A stretch of 64,000 nucleotides of DNA from Phymatolithon calcareum (taxonomy: Eukaryota > Rhodophyta > Florideophyceae > Hapalidiales), in assembly GCA_977006965.1 (NCBI GenBank), contig OZ345354.1:2046001-2110000 (forward strand), read 5' to 3'. Both the position numbers and the translations under genes were made by a program. Position 1 is the first letter of the stretch; every line of letters begins with the position of its first letter. Under the pieces are notes generated by a model. That model ran no database searches, was not told the DNA's origin, and saw only the letters and a list, made by a program, of their open reading frames with translations. Positions 19,172-28,469 of this stretch are shown here, one piece after another.

Positions 19172-20695
19172 TCAGCTTGGTCGTTCTAAAGCTTTCTCTT
19201 CTAACCACTTCACCCTCAAATGTACAAATAGCAGCTGACACTCCAGAAACTCTTGGCAGTGTGGTTTTGCTTGCTCTTCCAAATGACAAACTTCGTCCAG
19301 CGTCCGAAATGCTCTCGCCAAACTTTCCAACGCGCACACAGCATCAACCACACCCTCATAGTCTTGAAGCAATTCACCAAACTCTTCGACGTAAGCAGAC
19401 ATCGACGCTGGATCTAATAACATGGCAAGGTCAGAAAGACAGCAACCCACAAAAGACTGGTTCCAGTCAAAAAACCAAAACCTTCCAGACGACACATCTG
19501 GCCGATACATGTTCCCCGTCTCCAAATCACCATGCACGATCGTTGTGGGCAACTTTGCATTCCGGACGTCACGTAGAGCTTGAATAATGGATGACTTAGA
19601 ACGCTTTAGATTCTTCAGTACCTCGCTCTCCTTCATGAAATCCAACTCGCTATGTTCGAGCAGAAAGTCAAGGTTCTCCTCCATCCATTCAGTACTCAGC
19701 ACCTGCAGTCCGGCCGCTTCCATTTCTGATATCACCGACAAGCTCGCCTTTTGCAACCTGGCCAGGTCTCTTAAACATTGTGCATAATCACTTTCTTCCA
19801 CCCGATTCTTGCCGAAAAAACTGAATTCTTCCCCATGATCCTCCGTTATCGTCATCCGCCTTTCTGTATCAATAAACAGAGGTTCCGCCACATACAACGG
19901 AGCAGCCTTACACAATACCGATATTATCGCAGCTTCATTGCAAAAAACAGGAGAGCACTTCAGGAAATAATACCCTCTGTCCGTATTCACCCGAAGTATA
20001 GAACAAAGAATCGTCGCTCGCAGTTGAACCACTGGTCCCGTGATCTCTATTCCATGCCCTTTCAATACATTACACATTCAGTCTGCTGTTTCAGTGAACC
20101 ACCCCACCCGGCCCCACGCAACCCGAAACTCTGGTTCACTCCCTTGCAACATGCTGTTCAGCTCGTCCCGGATAGCATGTCGGCCTTCGTCGTCGCAATG
20201 GTAAATGTCAGCTTCTTCGATGTCCACCCATTCCCATCCTTGCGGAAGCTCCAATGGATCTTCATGTGTTTCAAAAATGATCACAGATCTAATGACAGAG
20301 ATCTCGTCAACGTCCTTCTCCCGCGTCTATATCCAGCGCAAAATGGTAATTTCCATGTCGAACTGAAGTTTCTTTTTCGCTTCACTTAACATGTTTGGAG
20401 CGATGGACGAACCCATATGTTCCCCGAAGCATTGTGGGAGCGTCCACTTTTCGTCTTTCGGAATAACAATAATACGTTTTCTTGCCGTGTCTGGAATCAG
20501 CAGCTGTAGCTCAGTGGACCGCTCCCTTGCGCAACGCTTCCATGCCGACAAGATTTCATTCGCTTCCTTCGCGGCTTCTCCTCGATGCACTTCCTCGGAG
20601 CCCTGGGTCGAACCTTCGACTGCCATGACATGACCTGACCACTCTGTGCGTGTATCACGCGGTAGTGCGAGTAGGAGTTTGAAGTCCGTCCACAA
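19172..20695 (-). pseudogene. Nudix-like plus APH-family phosphotransferase, two in-frame stops
   Basis: A single minus-strand frame runs from 20695 to 19172 (about 508 codons), broken only by TAG at 20327-20329 and TGA at 20078-20080, with no frameshift. The N-terminal third has a Nudix-like feel (RKRIIVIPKDEKWTLPQ). The C-terminal 300 residues are an aminoglycoside-phosphotransferase/choline-kinase fold: a start like QLRATILCSILRV with YYFLKCSP (the lysine-bearing strand), the catalytic loop IVHGDLETGNMY, then FFDWNQ (metal-binding Asp) and CCLSDLAMLL. I recall this two-part layout from bacterial and fungal phosphotransferases of unknown substrate, where a Trp often sits near the TGA position; TGG to TGA would be one change. 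The product is likely dead or made as a truncated kinase from ATG 20077. The start codon of the full frame is uncertain. Confidence 0.75.
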
Positions 20696-20929
20696 AAGAA
20701 GAGGTTACGGTTATCATAAATTCTTCGCACAATTGGCCAATAAATTGGTGCCACGTTTTCGGGCCCTAAGTGTCATCATCATCGTGAAAAATACTGAAAA
20801 AACTACCGAAAACGGACATTTGTCCTTTTTTAAGGACCTAAATTTACACCATTGAATTTTATGAGGAAATTATTGGTACAAGCTCATTGGGCATTTGACG
20901 TCGATGCACACAAACTAGTTTCTGTTTGA
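20696..20929. other. Upstream flank of the phosphotransferase pseudogene; nothing recognised
   Basis: There is no supported gene. The stretch is short and AT-richer toward its right end, where a small TIR element begins. Confidence 0.3.
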
Positions 20930-21548
20930 GGCTCGGTCTATACCGGATTTTTTGTGTTGTGTTCGGAAGCAGTTTTGAAATTTGCGACATATAATTGGTT
21001 CGTCGCTTCTGTAAAGCGCTATGACAAAATTGCCAGCGATGAGATGGAAGCAAGCGAACACGACAAAAATTTTAACTTCTTTTCCGCGGTCAAGAAGTTT
21101 AACATAATTGTCGTGTCCGCATTTGGCGCGAATTTGCATTTTGGCGCGCGCTACAGTACGTAAGTCCCTTTCAACTCCCTTCTCGATGCATGTTCCGAGC
21201 CAACACGATAGACAGCGCCAACCCAGCGATCGTCGCCACCAGTGTACTCACAGTACTTTTGTCTCTAGTAGACTCATCGGTGGACAATGGACTGAGCGCT
21301 CGATATCGATCCCCATCCAAGAGTCGTGAACGGATGTTGTTCCAGCACATTACTCAGTATAAAATTAGTAGGAGAGGTGAGAACAAGTACAGAACAATGT
21401 CCTTGAGAAGGGGCTCCAAAAATTACGGAATTGCTTCAACGAACACGAACACAGCAAATCCGGTATAGACTAATTTGGAAGTGGCCGCGAAATGAATTAC
21501 AGTGCTGCTTCCAGACACAACACAAAACAACCCGGTATAGACCGAGCC
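20930..21548. mobile_element. Small TIR element (MITE-like), ~620 bp
   Basis: The left end (20930-20972) contains GGCTCGGTCTATACCGG and then a GTGTTGTGTTC block and GGAAGCAG. The right end (21508-21548) is its inverted counterpart with a few mismatches and a 1-2 nt indel. The interior has no coding frame I can support. A second partial copy of the end (CCGGTATAGAC) lies near 21461. The size and ends fit a non-autonomous DNA transposon. Target duplications are not clear. Confidence 0.7.
21055..21119. repeat. Internal hairpin of the TIR element
   Basis: Arms of about 27 bp, with three or four mismatches or indels (left 21055-21081 containing CGAACACGACAA, right 21092-21119 containing TTGTCGTGTCCG), flank a 10-nt loop. 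It sits inside the 620 bp element. Confidence 0.65.
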
Positions 21549-21625
21549 TGAGACTGTGGTCCGACTTCTCTGCCTTTACTGACGTGTCCTATACAGCGGG
21601 TGTTGGTAAATATGGAAATTTTTTC

Positions 21626-22682
21626 GAGGAAATTCACTACATGGCCATCTCTCGCCAATTCTACTACTCATCCGTTACGAATAGGACCTCGCTCTGTAAG
21701 CACGTTGTCGTGTTCACCTGCAACGCTCAACGCACAACACTCCCGCACTAGCCACTCCGGAATTATGGAAAAGAAGAAGCTCGTGCTACAAATGGGTGAC
21801 TAGGCTGGATCAAGCTTTTACGACGTTGTCAACATCGTGATCTCCCACAACACGTCGATGGGCAAGACCCACCTCGTGGCGAAGTGCAACGAAAAGCGCC
21901 TGACACTCATCTGTAGTCCGTGCACAGCTTGCACCTTCGGCGCTAACGTCAGCGCGCTCAGCTGTGTTGTTCACAGCGAAGAGACACCATTCAATGTGAC
22001 AGTTAACAGCGATTACCGTGCTATATGTTCCTGCCGCCTTTGAAGAACACCAACGGCCATGGAGCCACGTCGCCGCTGCACTTTTGTACGCTTCTCGGCG
22101 CTTGGTGCAGCATCGGGTGTCATTCGACCCATGGAACGAGCACTGGTTCGGGGACGTATGGACGTTGAGAACGTGGGCCAAGCAGCATGCGGGCAGCATC
22201 ACGCGTGTTGCAGTCACTGGAGACCAGCTCATACAGGATGATTTGGTGCCGTTTGACCTTGCGGCTAAGCCGGGCCGGGCCACGAGCACAAGAGGCTCTA
22301 CTTGCCGTCCGAAATGAGGGCCAGTCACTGCTCCTCGTGGAGAAACACTGGTCACTTTTCGCAGACATGCCGGAGACCCAACATCCACAACGTCGTCGAG
22401 GCGAAACTAAAACACATCGACAAAGCGGCTCAGTCCATGATTATCGACCTTACCGCCTGCGATGACAGAGATGCTGCTTGCGACGAGGATCTAAAGCGTA
22501 GAGAGTAGCGCGCGCAATACATTTTACAGTCCCATAGATTGCTTTGACAAACGGATGAGTAGTAGTTTTGGCTAGCGCGAGTTATGATAGTACGCTTGGC
22601 TAGGGGTGAGTAGTAGATATGGCTAGAGATGGCCATGTAGTGAATTTTGCCAATTTTTGGTGGCCATGTAGTGAATTTCCTC
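21626..22682. mobile_element. MULE-like element A, transposase core deleted
   Basis: The ends are inverted: the left begins GAGGAAATTCACTACATGGC and the right end at 22682 is its reverse complement, followed on both sides by further matching words (CTACTACTCATCCGTT). The interior (plus strand) has a decayed N-terminal domain (DVVNIVISHNTSMGKTHLV from about 21823, then two Cys pairs) and a distal zinc-knuckle region near 22305-22380 in which the second Cys is replaced by Trp. No DDE transposase core lies between them. Elements at 55.6 and 58.1 kb are relatives. The MULE assignment is inferred from domain order (DNA-binding start, CCHC end) and needs a profile search. Confidence 0.7.
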
Positions 22683-23275
22683 ATTAATTTTCATTGCGAT
22701 CTCCAACAAAATTTCTTAATTCTGTTGTCATTCTCCCCATCCATTTATCCATACTTACTCAAAAGACACGCCACTGGTTTTCGTGCTGCAAACCATGCAC
22801 TGCAGGTTCAGCCTCCTTCCAAACAATTATTCGACCTAGCCTGTAATTTCTCACCATGAATTAAAGGACCTTTTCGACTTCCTCACTGCTCAGAGATGAA
22901 CGGTGCTAAGCGGTGGAGTACAAGCTGTATTTTCAGACTTATAACAACATCTATGTTGCCCCTTTGTCGAGGCTTACAAATGTGTGCTGTGCGCAATTCC
23001 TATCGCACATCAACTGATCATTCATCAACTCGGCTCTCTTTCTTTCTTATATCACAGTTATCGTCAATCTCGCTTCCCATCACCATTTTACTTCATCTGT
23101 CAAACTTCCTCACCTCATCCTTCTCTCCTCTGCTTGCTAGTCACCTCCATATCATAAAACGATCTTCCTCAACAGTACAGTGACGATCAATGACTTCCGG
23201 TCTTGTTTTCTTGACTCTTACACCTTTCCCAAACTCCCTCATTGAAGTCACTGTACTCCAAGAAAACCGATACCC
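22683..23275. other. Pyrimidine-rich intergenic stretch; nothing recognised
   Basis: The top strand is C/T-rich, especially 23030-23170. The small open frames here look like by-products of that composition. I see no RNA gene or repeat. Confidence 0.3.
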
Positions 23276-23608
23276 CTACTGCTCCCTGGAAGGGCTGCGA
23301 CTGGAAATGTGTCGGCTTCTGTTATGTGGAGTGCTTCCACGAGGCTCATCCATGTCCCGAAAACGTAATTCATTCACATTAGGACCCTCCAATCCCATGC
23401 GCACCCACAACTCAACCTTGGCAACTATTCCACGCTCAGGGAAAGAGGAGGCGACGAGAAGGCACTGCCACCCGGACAGATCGACACGATGGAAATTACC
23501 GGGATATTCCTCTGCTTCTTCCTCCGTCCAGACCGAAAAGCGTAAGTAGATGCCGTCTGCAATGCGCCAATGGTTCACTTGAAAAAGGTTGAAGTCGTTG
23601 TCGCTCAT
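23276..23608 (-). CDS. Hypothetical protein, ~110 residues
   Basis: Counting from the internal Met at 23608 (MSDNDFNLFQVNHWRIADG) the frame gives about 110 residues with mixed composition and several aromatic residues (YLRFSVWTEEE, GWQCLLVASSFPERG, KVELWVRMG), more protein-like than neighbouring frames. It ends in a basic Ser/Arg tail. The frame is open a further 34 codons upstream to 23710, so the start is uncertain and a spliced or frameshifted upstream part (to about 23858) is possible. I do not recognise the family. Confidence 0.4.
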   Translation of the reverse strand: MSDNDFNLFQVNHWRIADGIYLRFSVWTEEEAEEYPGNFHRVDLSGWQCLLVASSFPERGIVAKVELWVRMGLEGPNVNELRFRDMDEPRGSTPHNRSRHISSRSPSREQ

Positions 23609-23865
23609 CGCGAAAGGGCGTGGTGATCCCACTTTCACAAATCGAGAAGATGTTGAGAATCTGTTTGTGCACTGAGCTTGCAGTGGTGGTTTGGTGAGCG
23701 GCTGTCGCAATCTGAGAAGCGGAATCCGGTTTTATAGCAAAATGTCGCGGCGTATATGACAAATTAGAGCCTGCAAGATGCGAAGTGTTCGCGGTCGAAA
23801 TTAGAACAGTGTTTCGGAGAGCAATCGAAGTCCTGGAAGAACGAGACATCAAGTGCAACCACTAG

Positions 23866-24430
23866 CTTGAAGTGGCAAACCAAACGAATTTACCATCAAG
23901 ACGAGATTGAGTGACCAGTAATATCAAGGACACAACGACAAGTGCAACGAACAACCTCAAGTACTGTAGATTACCTTGTTCGACACAACAACAGCAACAG
24001 AAAGGCTGGTATACCAAGAGGACAGCTAAATTCGGGGACATTGTGCCAAAGCGAAGTACCAGAATAATATTCATGGGAAAGCCGCTTTCCGCAAATCAAT
24101 TCACAGGTTGCTTTGTATGGAAAGAAATCTCTTAAATTCTTCCTCCTCAAGGCTAGCTTGAAAGGGCAAACCACACTCATTTTCTACATGGACGGGATAG
24201 TCGACCAGTAAAATCAAGGGCATAACGCCGGATGCCAAGGCGCGTGGTGGTCTTGTTCGACACCAAGAGAGCAACAGACGACCTAATTCCCACGGCTGTT
24301 ACTAAATTCAAAAAATTGTGACACGGAAAACTACCAGGATGAAGTGAAAAAGCAGAGTAGCTCTCCACATATCAATCTATTGGTTGCTTTTTAGGAACAG
24401 GAAGTTCTTCAAAATGCTTTCGCCTCCTAG
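23866..24430. repeat. Two diverged tandem copies of a ~285 bp unit
   Basis: Unit 1 (about 23866-24151) and unit 2 (about 24152-24430) share ordered blocks: AGCTTGAAGTGGCAAACCA with AGCTTGAAAGGGCAAACCA, GACCAGTAATATCAAGG with GACCAGTAAAATCAAGG, CTTGTTCGACAC in both, and TTGCTTT near the end of each. There is no shared coding frame. Confidence 0.7.
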
Positions 24431-25756
24431 AAGACGATTGCCGAATTTCACAAATCCATCGCTTTGCAGAAGCGATTTCCAAGTTTTATTGTAATTGGAG
24501 GCTCTCAGATAATTGACCTCACCTTTCCAAGAGTCGATCCTAGCTTCCCGTTCTCCATCCACCCTTGGTCGGCTTGTGGCGGTCACGCATCGTTCAGCCT
24601 TCGATCTGCTTTGAGCTCCACATGTCCCTTGTGTACCATTACCCATGTATGAATCCTTCCTTGGTCCAACTCGTCTGTGGTCTGCCGGTCATGTGTCATC
24701 CCGGTTACACTAGATTTGACATTATAGGCGAAATTAGTCCTTCGTGCTCCAATGGCTGCATTCCTTCTCAGCCTTCCACAAGCAAGATCATGAATTCAAA
24801 AGACCAAAGGAAAGGAATGCACAGGGCGCTCGGAGCCCCCGTCCACCCAAGTAAGTTCTCGGTATACATCTCAAGTTTAAATAATGCGGAAGAGGACTGG
24901 AACGTGGCATTGCGTACCTTTACTCTTAATAGGGCGATGAAGCGACACATAACGAGGGTATTCAGTCAGTGTTTATTTATTTCACTCATAATTTTCCTGT
25001 TATATACTCACCGGCATTTCGATGCCCTAAATTTCTTTCACTAATTCCTGTGGACAGGAGCGAGATCAAGGGCGGCTTGCGCGTCTAGGACCAGAACGTT
25101 TTGAAATATTGATTCCGGTTATGACTTGGCGAAACTGCGACAACACCTGGCTGCTGAGGCAGCACTCATCTTTTCTAAGACTGTGTCCAAGCCAGTTTCT
25201 GAAGATCGCTGGTGTCCTGGTGGCAGTTGGGACAATAGAGTTGCACAATTTGCAGACACCCGTATGTGCAACTTTGATCTGCATTGAATTCTATGGCAAA
25301 AGAAAAAAGCCGCAATCGGGATGGCAGTATCTGGATTTGTTGTCGCCCGTCTTAGGCCGCCTGGCAACTTGTGGGGTAGTCCAAACCGAGGTGCTTTAGT
25401 CTTCGTGGAAGGGTGTGTAATCATCTGGGTAATCATCTGCTCAAAAGTTCCGAAGTTTGTCGTCGCACGTACGCTAAATATATGTCCGTCAATCACCCAA
25501 AGCATGCTTTGTTCTCTTTCGTGCACAAAAGAGAACAAAACAAAAACATATTTTTATAAGTATCATAACAACATTGTATTTCTGAAACCATTCATCTTTT
25601 TAGGAAATATTCTAAACTTTCGCCGTTCCATCTGTGCTCAACCCCGATACAGGGGAACGCTGCAACGTCCGATAGTCAAACGAGGTTGTTCCTTCAATCG
25701 GCCATTGCCCGGTGACTGCGGACGGGGATCCTGGAATTGGAGAGTCGCATTAAAAT
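24431..25756. other. Intergenic region before the S18 gene
   Basis: No gene is supported. A minus-strand frame at 25066-25284 contains VCKLCNS and later Trp/His residues faintly like a zinc-finger fragment from a transposase, but it is too short and isolated. The last ~150 bases before 25757 should hold the S18 promoter; I see no named motif. Confidence 0.3.
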
Positions 25757-26813
25757 ATGCAACATGCATCGCGACTCGTACGCCGAGGAGACAGGGCGCT
25801 CGGAGGCCTAATCCGGCAATCTGGTTACCCATTTCCGTTTGCCGTGCGCGGCGCCCACGACAACGGCAACAGAAAGTCACGACCTCCTCAAGGGGGCTTC
25901 AGAGGGAGAGGGTCAAAACACAAGGAGGAAGACCTCTTCGCTCCGGAAAACTTGCAGTACGTTTTTTTGTCATTTCCGGCATACTGTACCCGCAGCATAC
26001 AAACGAACATCACCTAACCGCAATGGAGTCAATTTTTAATGTCTTGCAGTGGAATTTCTCATCTAGAAGTTGCTCGAATGAAAGTGGCATATGGTTTAGT
26101 CAAGGAGCATGCTGCCGTCGTGGAGGAAAACAAGCCACCATTAGACCCTGAAACCAATCCGCTGATCGATCCTCGAAGCGTAAGTCCATCTCTGAATCCC
26201 TTATCCTTTCGTCCCAATCGCACACCCGCTCTAACTTATCCATCCAATCTTTTCAATTTTACAGTTTGACATACGCACTCTCCCAGAATTGCCGAAAGAG
26301 GTGCTCACCTCCTTCCGCCACGAACTGCCCTCAAAATCCGCCTTCTCCGCCCGCCCAGTGCCGACGTACGCCGTCTGGGAAGAGCAGGGCAAGAGCGGCC
26401 TGGGTCCCGATTTGGTCAGCGAGGACGACGCGGAATGGGCCGCTGTCGACGAACGCACCATGGATCCCGGTCAGTTTTCCCGAATGCGTCGACAGTCTAT
26501 CAATATCGCCGATACTCCACCCCCGCATTCGACGCCGATAACCGCTTCGCGTACTGCTCGTGCGCGTCGAAAATGTGCGTTGTCGGATGAGCGAGGTCGT
26601 GTTGATATTGACTACCGTTCCGTGGGTAAACTTAAGGCGTTTCTGTCGGATGGTGGCAAAATCTTTCCTAGACGGAAGTCGGGGCTTACTGCAAAGGCAC
26701 AGCGACGCATGTCGCGCGCGATAAAAAGCGCGAGACAAATGGCACTCATCGCACCTGAACCGGCGCCGGGACTCACGTTGAAGGAAATGAGAGAGTTGGA
26801 AGCGATGGGATGA
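25757..26813 (+). CDS. Organellar (probably mitochondrial) ribosomal protein bS18, three exons
   Basis: I infer exons 25757-25956, 26050-26179 and 26265-26813, with introns 25957-26049 (GTACGT...TTGCAG) and 26180-26264 (GTAAGT...TTACAG). Splicing gives one frame of about 292 codons; the first intron splits a codon, the second falls between codons. The last third carries the S18 signature: DIDYRSVGKLKAFLSDGGKI, then FPRRKSGLTAKAQRRMSRAI, then KSARQMALIAP, matching the bacterial rRNA-binding S18 core. The N-terminus (MQHASRLVRRGDRALGG) is basic, Arg-rich and free of acidic residues except one Asp, like a mitochondrial presequence. The protein is much longer than bacterial S18 (about 75 residues), as organellar homologues often are. 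A plastid location is less likely because red algal plastids normally keep rps18. Confidence 0.85.
25957..26049 (+). other. Spliceosomal intron 1 of the S18 gene (93 nt)
   Basis: The donor is GTACGT after codon-splitting CA, and the acceptor is TCTTGCAG. The intron contains in-frame stops relative to exon 1, and removal restores the frame into GISHLEVARMK. Confidence 0.75.
26180..26264 (+). other. Spliceosomal intron 2 of the S18 gene (85 nt)
   Basis: The donor is GTAAGT, with a pyrimidine-rich tract and acceptor TTTTACAG. It is a phase 0 intron between PLIDPRS and FDIRTLPEL. Confidence 0.85.
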
Positions 26814-27911
26814 ATGACAGTTGCTATCGACCCTTTGTCCGATTGTGCTGCGTTGTCGCAGAGAGAAGTAAATAATACGCAGTATTGCAAAGTGTTCGGA
26901 TGTGGAGAAGAAAGTTTCCTCAACATGATCAAGAGCACGGTACAAGGTGCTTTTTGAGCAATTAAGGGGAAAGTTGAAATAGGAAATTTACTTTCGAAAT
27001 AACGTCATTGCCAAGATTGATGGGAAGGCGGGGCGATTGCCTAAGAAAAGCACGTAGAAAGAAACATGCCGTAAGGCGATAAACAGTATATTACTGCACT
27101 GTACTCTACTCTATACCGTTTCTCGCGTTCAAACAATATTATGCAATTGATTGACGATAATGAGTTTTGAAACACTTTCGATTTGAGCGGAACGGAAAAT
27201 GTATACCATATGTACGACTCAATGGACAAGAAAAGATCAAATATGCCGTTGCAATGAGTTTTCTTGTACAAAATACGAAAGTGATCGCGGAGCGAATGGG
27301 TTCTGCCAGTGCTCCGTTGATTTCTTGAAAGTGCTCTCTCTGGAGGGTCGTGCGCAAGAGCTGGTAATTTCTATGGAGAAAGGTGCGAAGCCAAGGGGTT
27401 GGGAAGAAGCAAGATCAAGCAGAGATCGGATAAAAGAGGAGATTCGCTTAGATTTTTTGGGGCGCTAAAAGAGTCGTGGTAGTGGGTGCTGATAACGGCA
27501 AAGTTCAGAATGATTACGTGGGAGTCTACTATGCAACAGTGAGATATACACGGCAGATTATAGCCGAGAATTAGCAGCTTGTTTACTTCGTATTGATCGG
27601 ACGAACACACAACGCCACGGCGAAGGGAATGGTGCCACTGGTGGCATGAAATAATCTTACAAATAGGTGCTGCGGTATTTGCCATAAGAGAAAAAAGTAA
27701 TGAGCTAAGCGTAATAAGTTGGTAAGAGTAGACGCGTGGTTGCCAACCATGCGATAGGGAGGTCCTTCTTCACCTTCACAGTGTATGTGTGGGGAATAAT
27801 CGGCGTTCGGTGCACATGCCGCGAGCGAACTGAGTGCCGTCGTACAACATGTGACGTGGGTGGGCAAAGTGGTGAGACTGAAGTGGTTGCAGGAGATTCT
27901 CACGTGCCCAC
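26814..27911. other. Intergenic; no gene supported
   Basis: A plus-strand frame at 27199-27468 ends with a charged stretch (KGAKPRGWEEARSSRDRIKEE) that could be a decayed protein tail, but nothing confirms it. Otherwise nothing is recognised. Confidence 0.3.
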
Positions 27912-28469
27912 TCAGAGTGTGAGGTCAGTAAGCTGGTCGGTGACACAGGTAACAGTAGGTCCTCCCGGCGTGGAGAATAAACTGTATGGTAGCACGGAAG
28001 TGGGCATAGCCGGCGACGGGGTGAGTACGCCGTTTGAGCCGGAGGTCGGCGGAGTCGAGTTCGGGGAGACGGCGTCAGGTGTGTGTGGACTGGAATCACG
28101 TGAAAGGTCTGACACAACACTGTCTAACAATTCATCGTCTTGTCGACATTCTGCAAATAGCGCGTCAAACATGGAGACGCTGCCGTTCAGATGTTGCGAC
28201 CTGCCGGTCGGAAGACCGGCCGGACGAGCGGATGAATCGACAGAGGAAACTGTGAGTTCAAAAGTATGACCATACATGCGCGGTTTGGTGCGACGGAGTG
28301 TAGGAGCCGGGAGAAGAGCGGTGTCCATGTCCAGAGACGGTGACGGGAGTCTGTTGGCGATCTGTTCGATCTCTTGAAGTTCTTCCTTGCTCCAGATGTG
28401 CGCGCGGTTGCGTACGAGGGACCGTCGACGGTTCTTCACCACCGCGCCGCGCGCCGGGGTCAGCGCCAT
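27912..28469 (-). CDS. Hypothetical Ser/Pro-rich, probably disordered protein
   Basis: The frame has 185 codons from ATG 28469. A basic N-terminus (KNRRRSLVRNRAHIWSKEE) is followed by a short helical-looking stretch (ELQEIEQIANRLPSPS), a middle with MYGHTFELTVSS, an acidic patch (ECRQDDELLDSVVSDLSRD) and a Ser/Thr/Pro-rich tail to TDQLTDLTL. GC content and codon use resemble the host genes and not the repeats. The composition suggests a regulatory or nuclear protein, but no domain is recognisable. The C-terminus may be altered by splicing; I saw no strong intron signal. Confidence 0.55.
   Translation of the reverse strand: MALTPARGAVVKNRRRSLVRNRAHIWSKEELQEIEQIANRLPSPSLDMDTALLPAPTLRRTKPRMYGHTFELTVSSVDSSARPAGLPTGRSQHLNGSVSMFDALFAECRQDDELLDSVVSDLSRDSSPHTPDAVSPNSTPPTSGSNGVLTPSPAMPTSVLPYSLFSTPGGPTVTCVTDQLTDLTL

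Noticed and set aside
20078-20080. In-frame TGA as a selenocysteine codon
   Set aside because: No matching Sec-containing family is known to me, the position looks like a Trp site, and a second TAG stop is also present.
25066-25284. BED-type zinc finger fragment on the minus strand
   Set aside because: A single CxxC with doubtful downstream His residues in a short isolated frame is not enough.
27199-27468. Small plus-strand gene with a charged tail
   Set aside because: No start context, homologue or domain could be recognised; composition only weakly protein-like.
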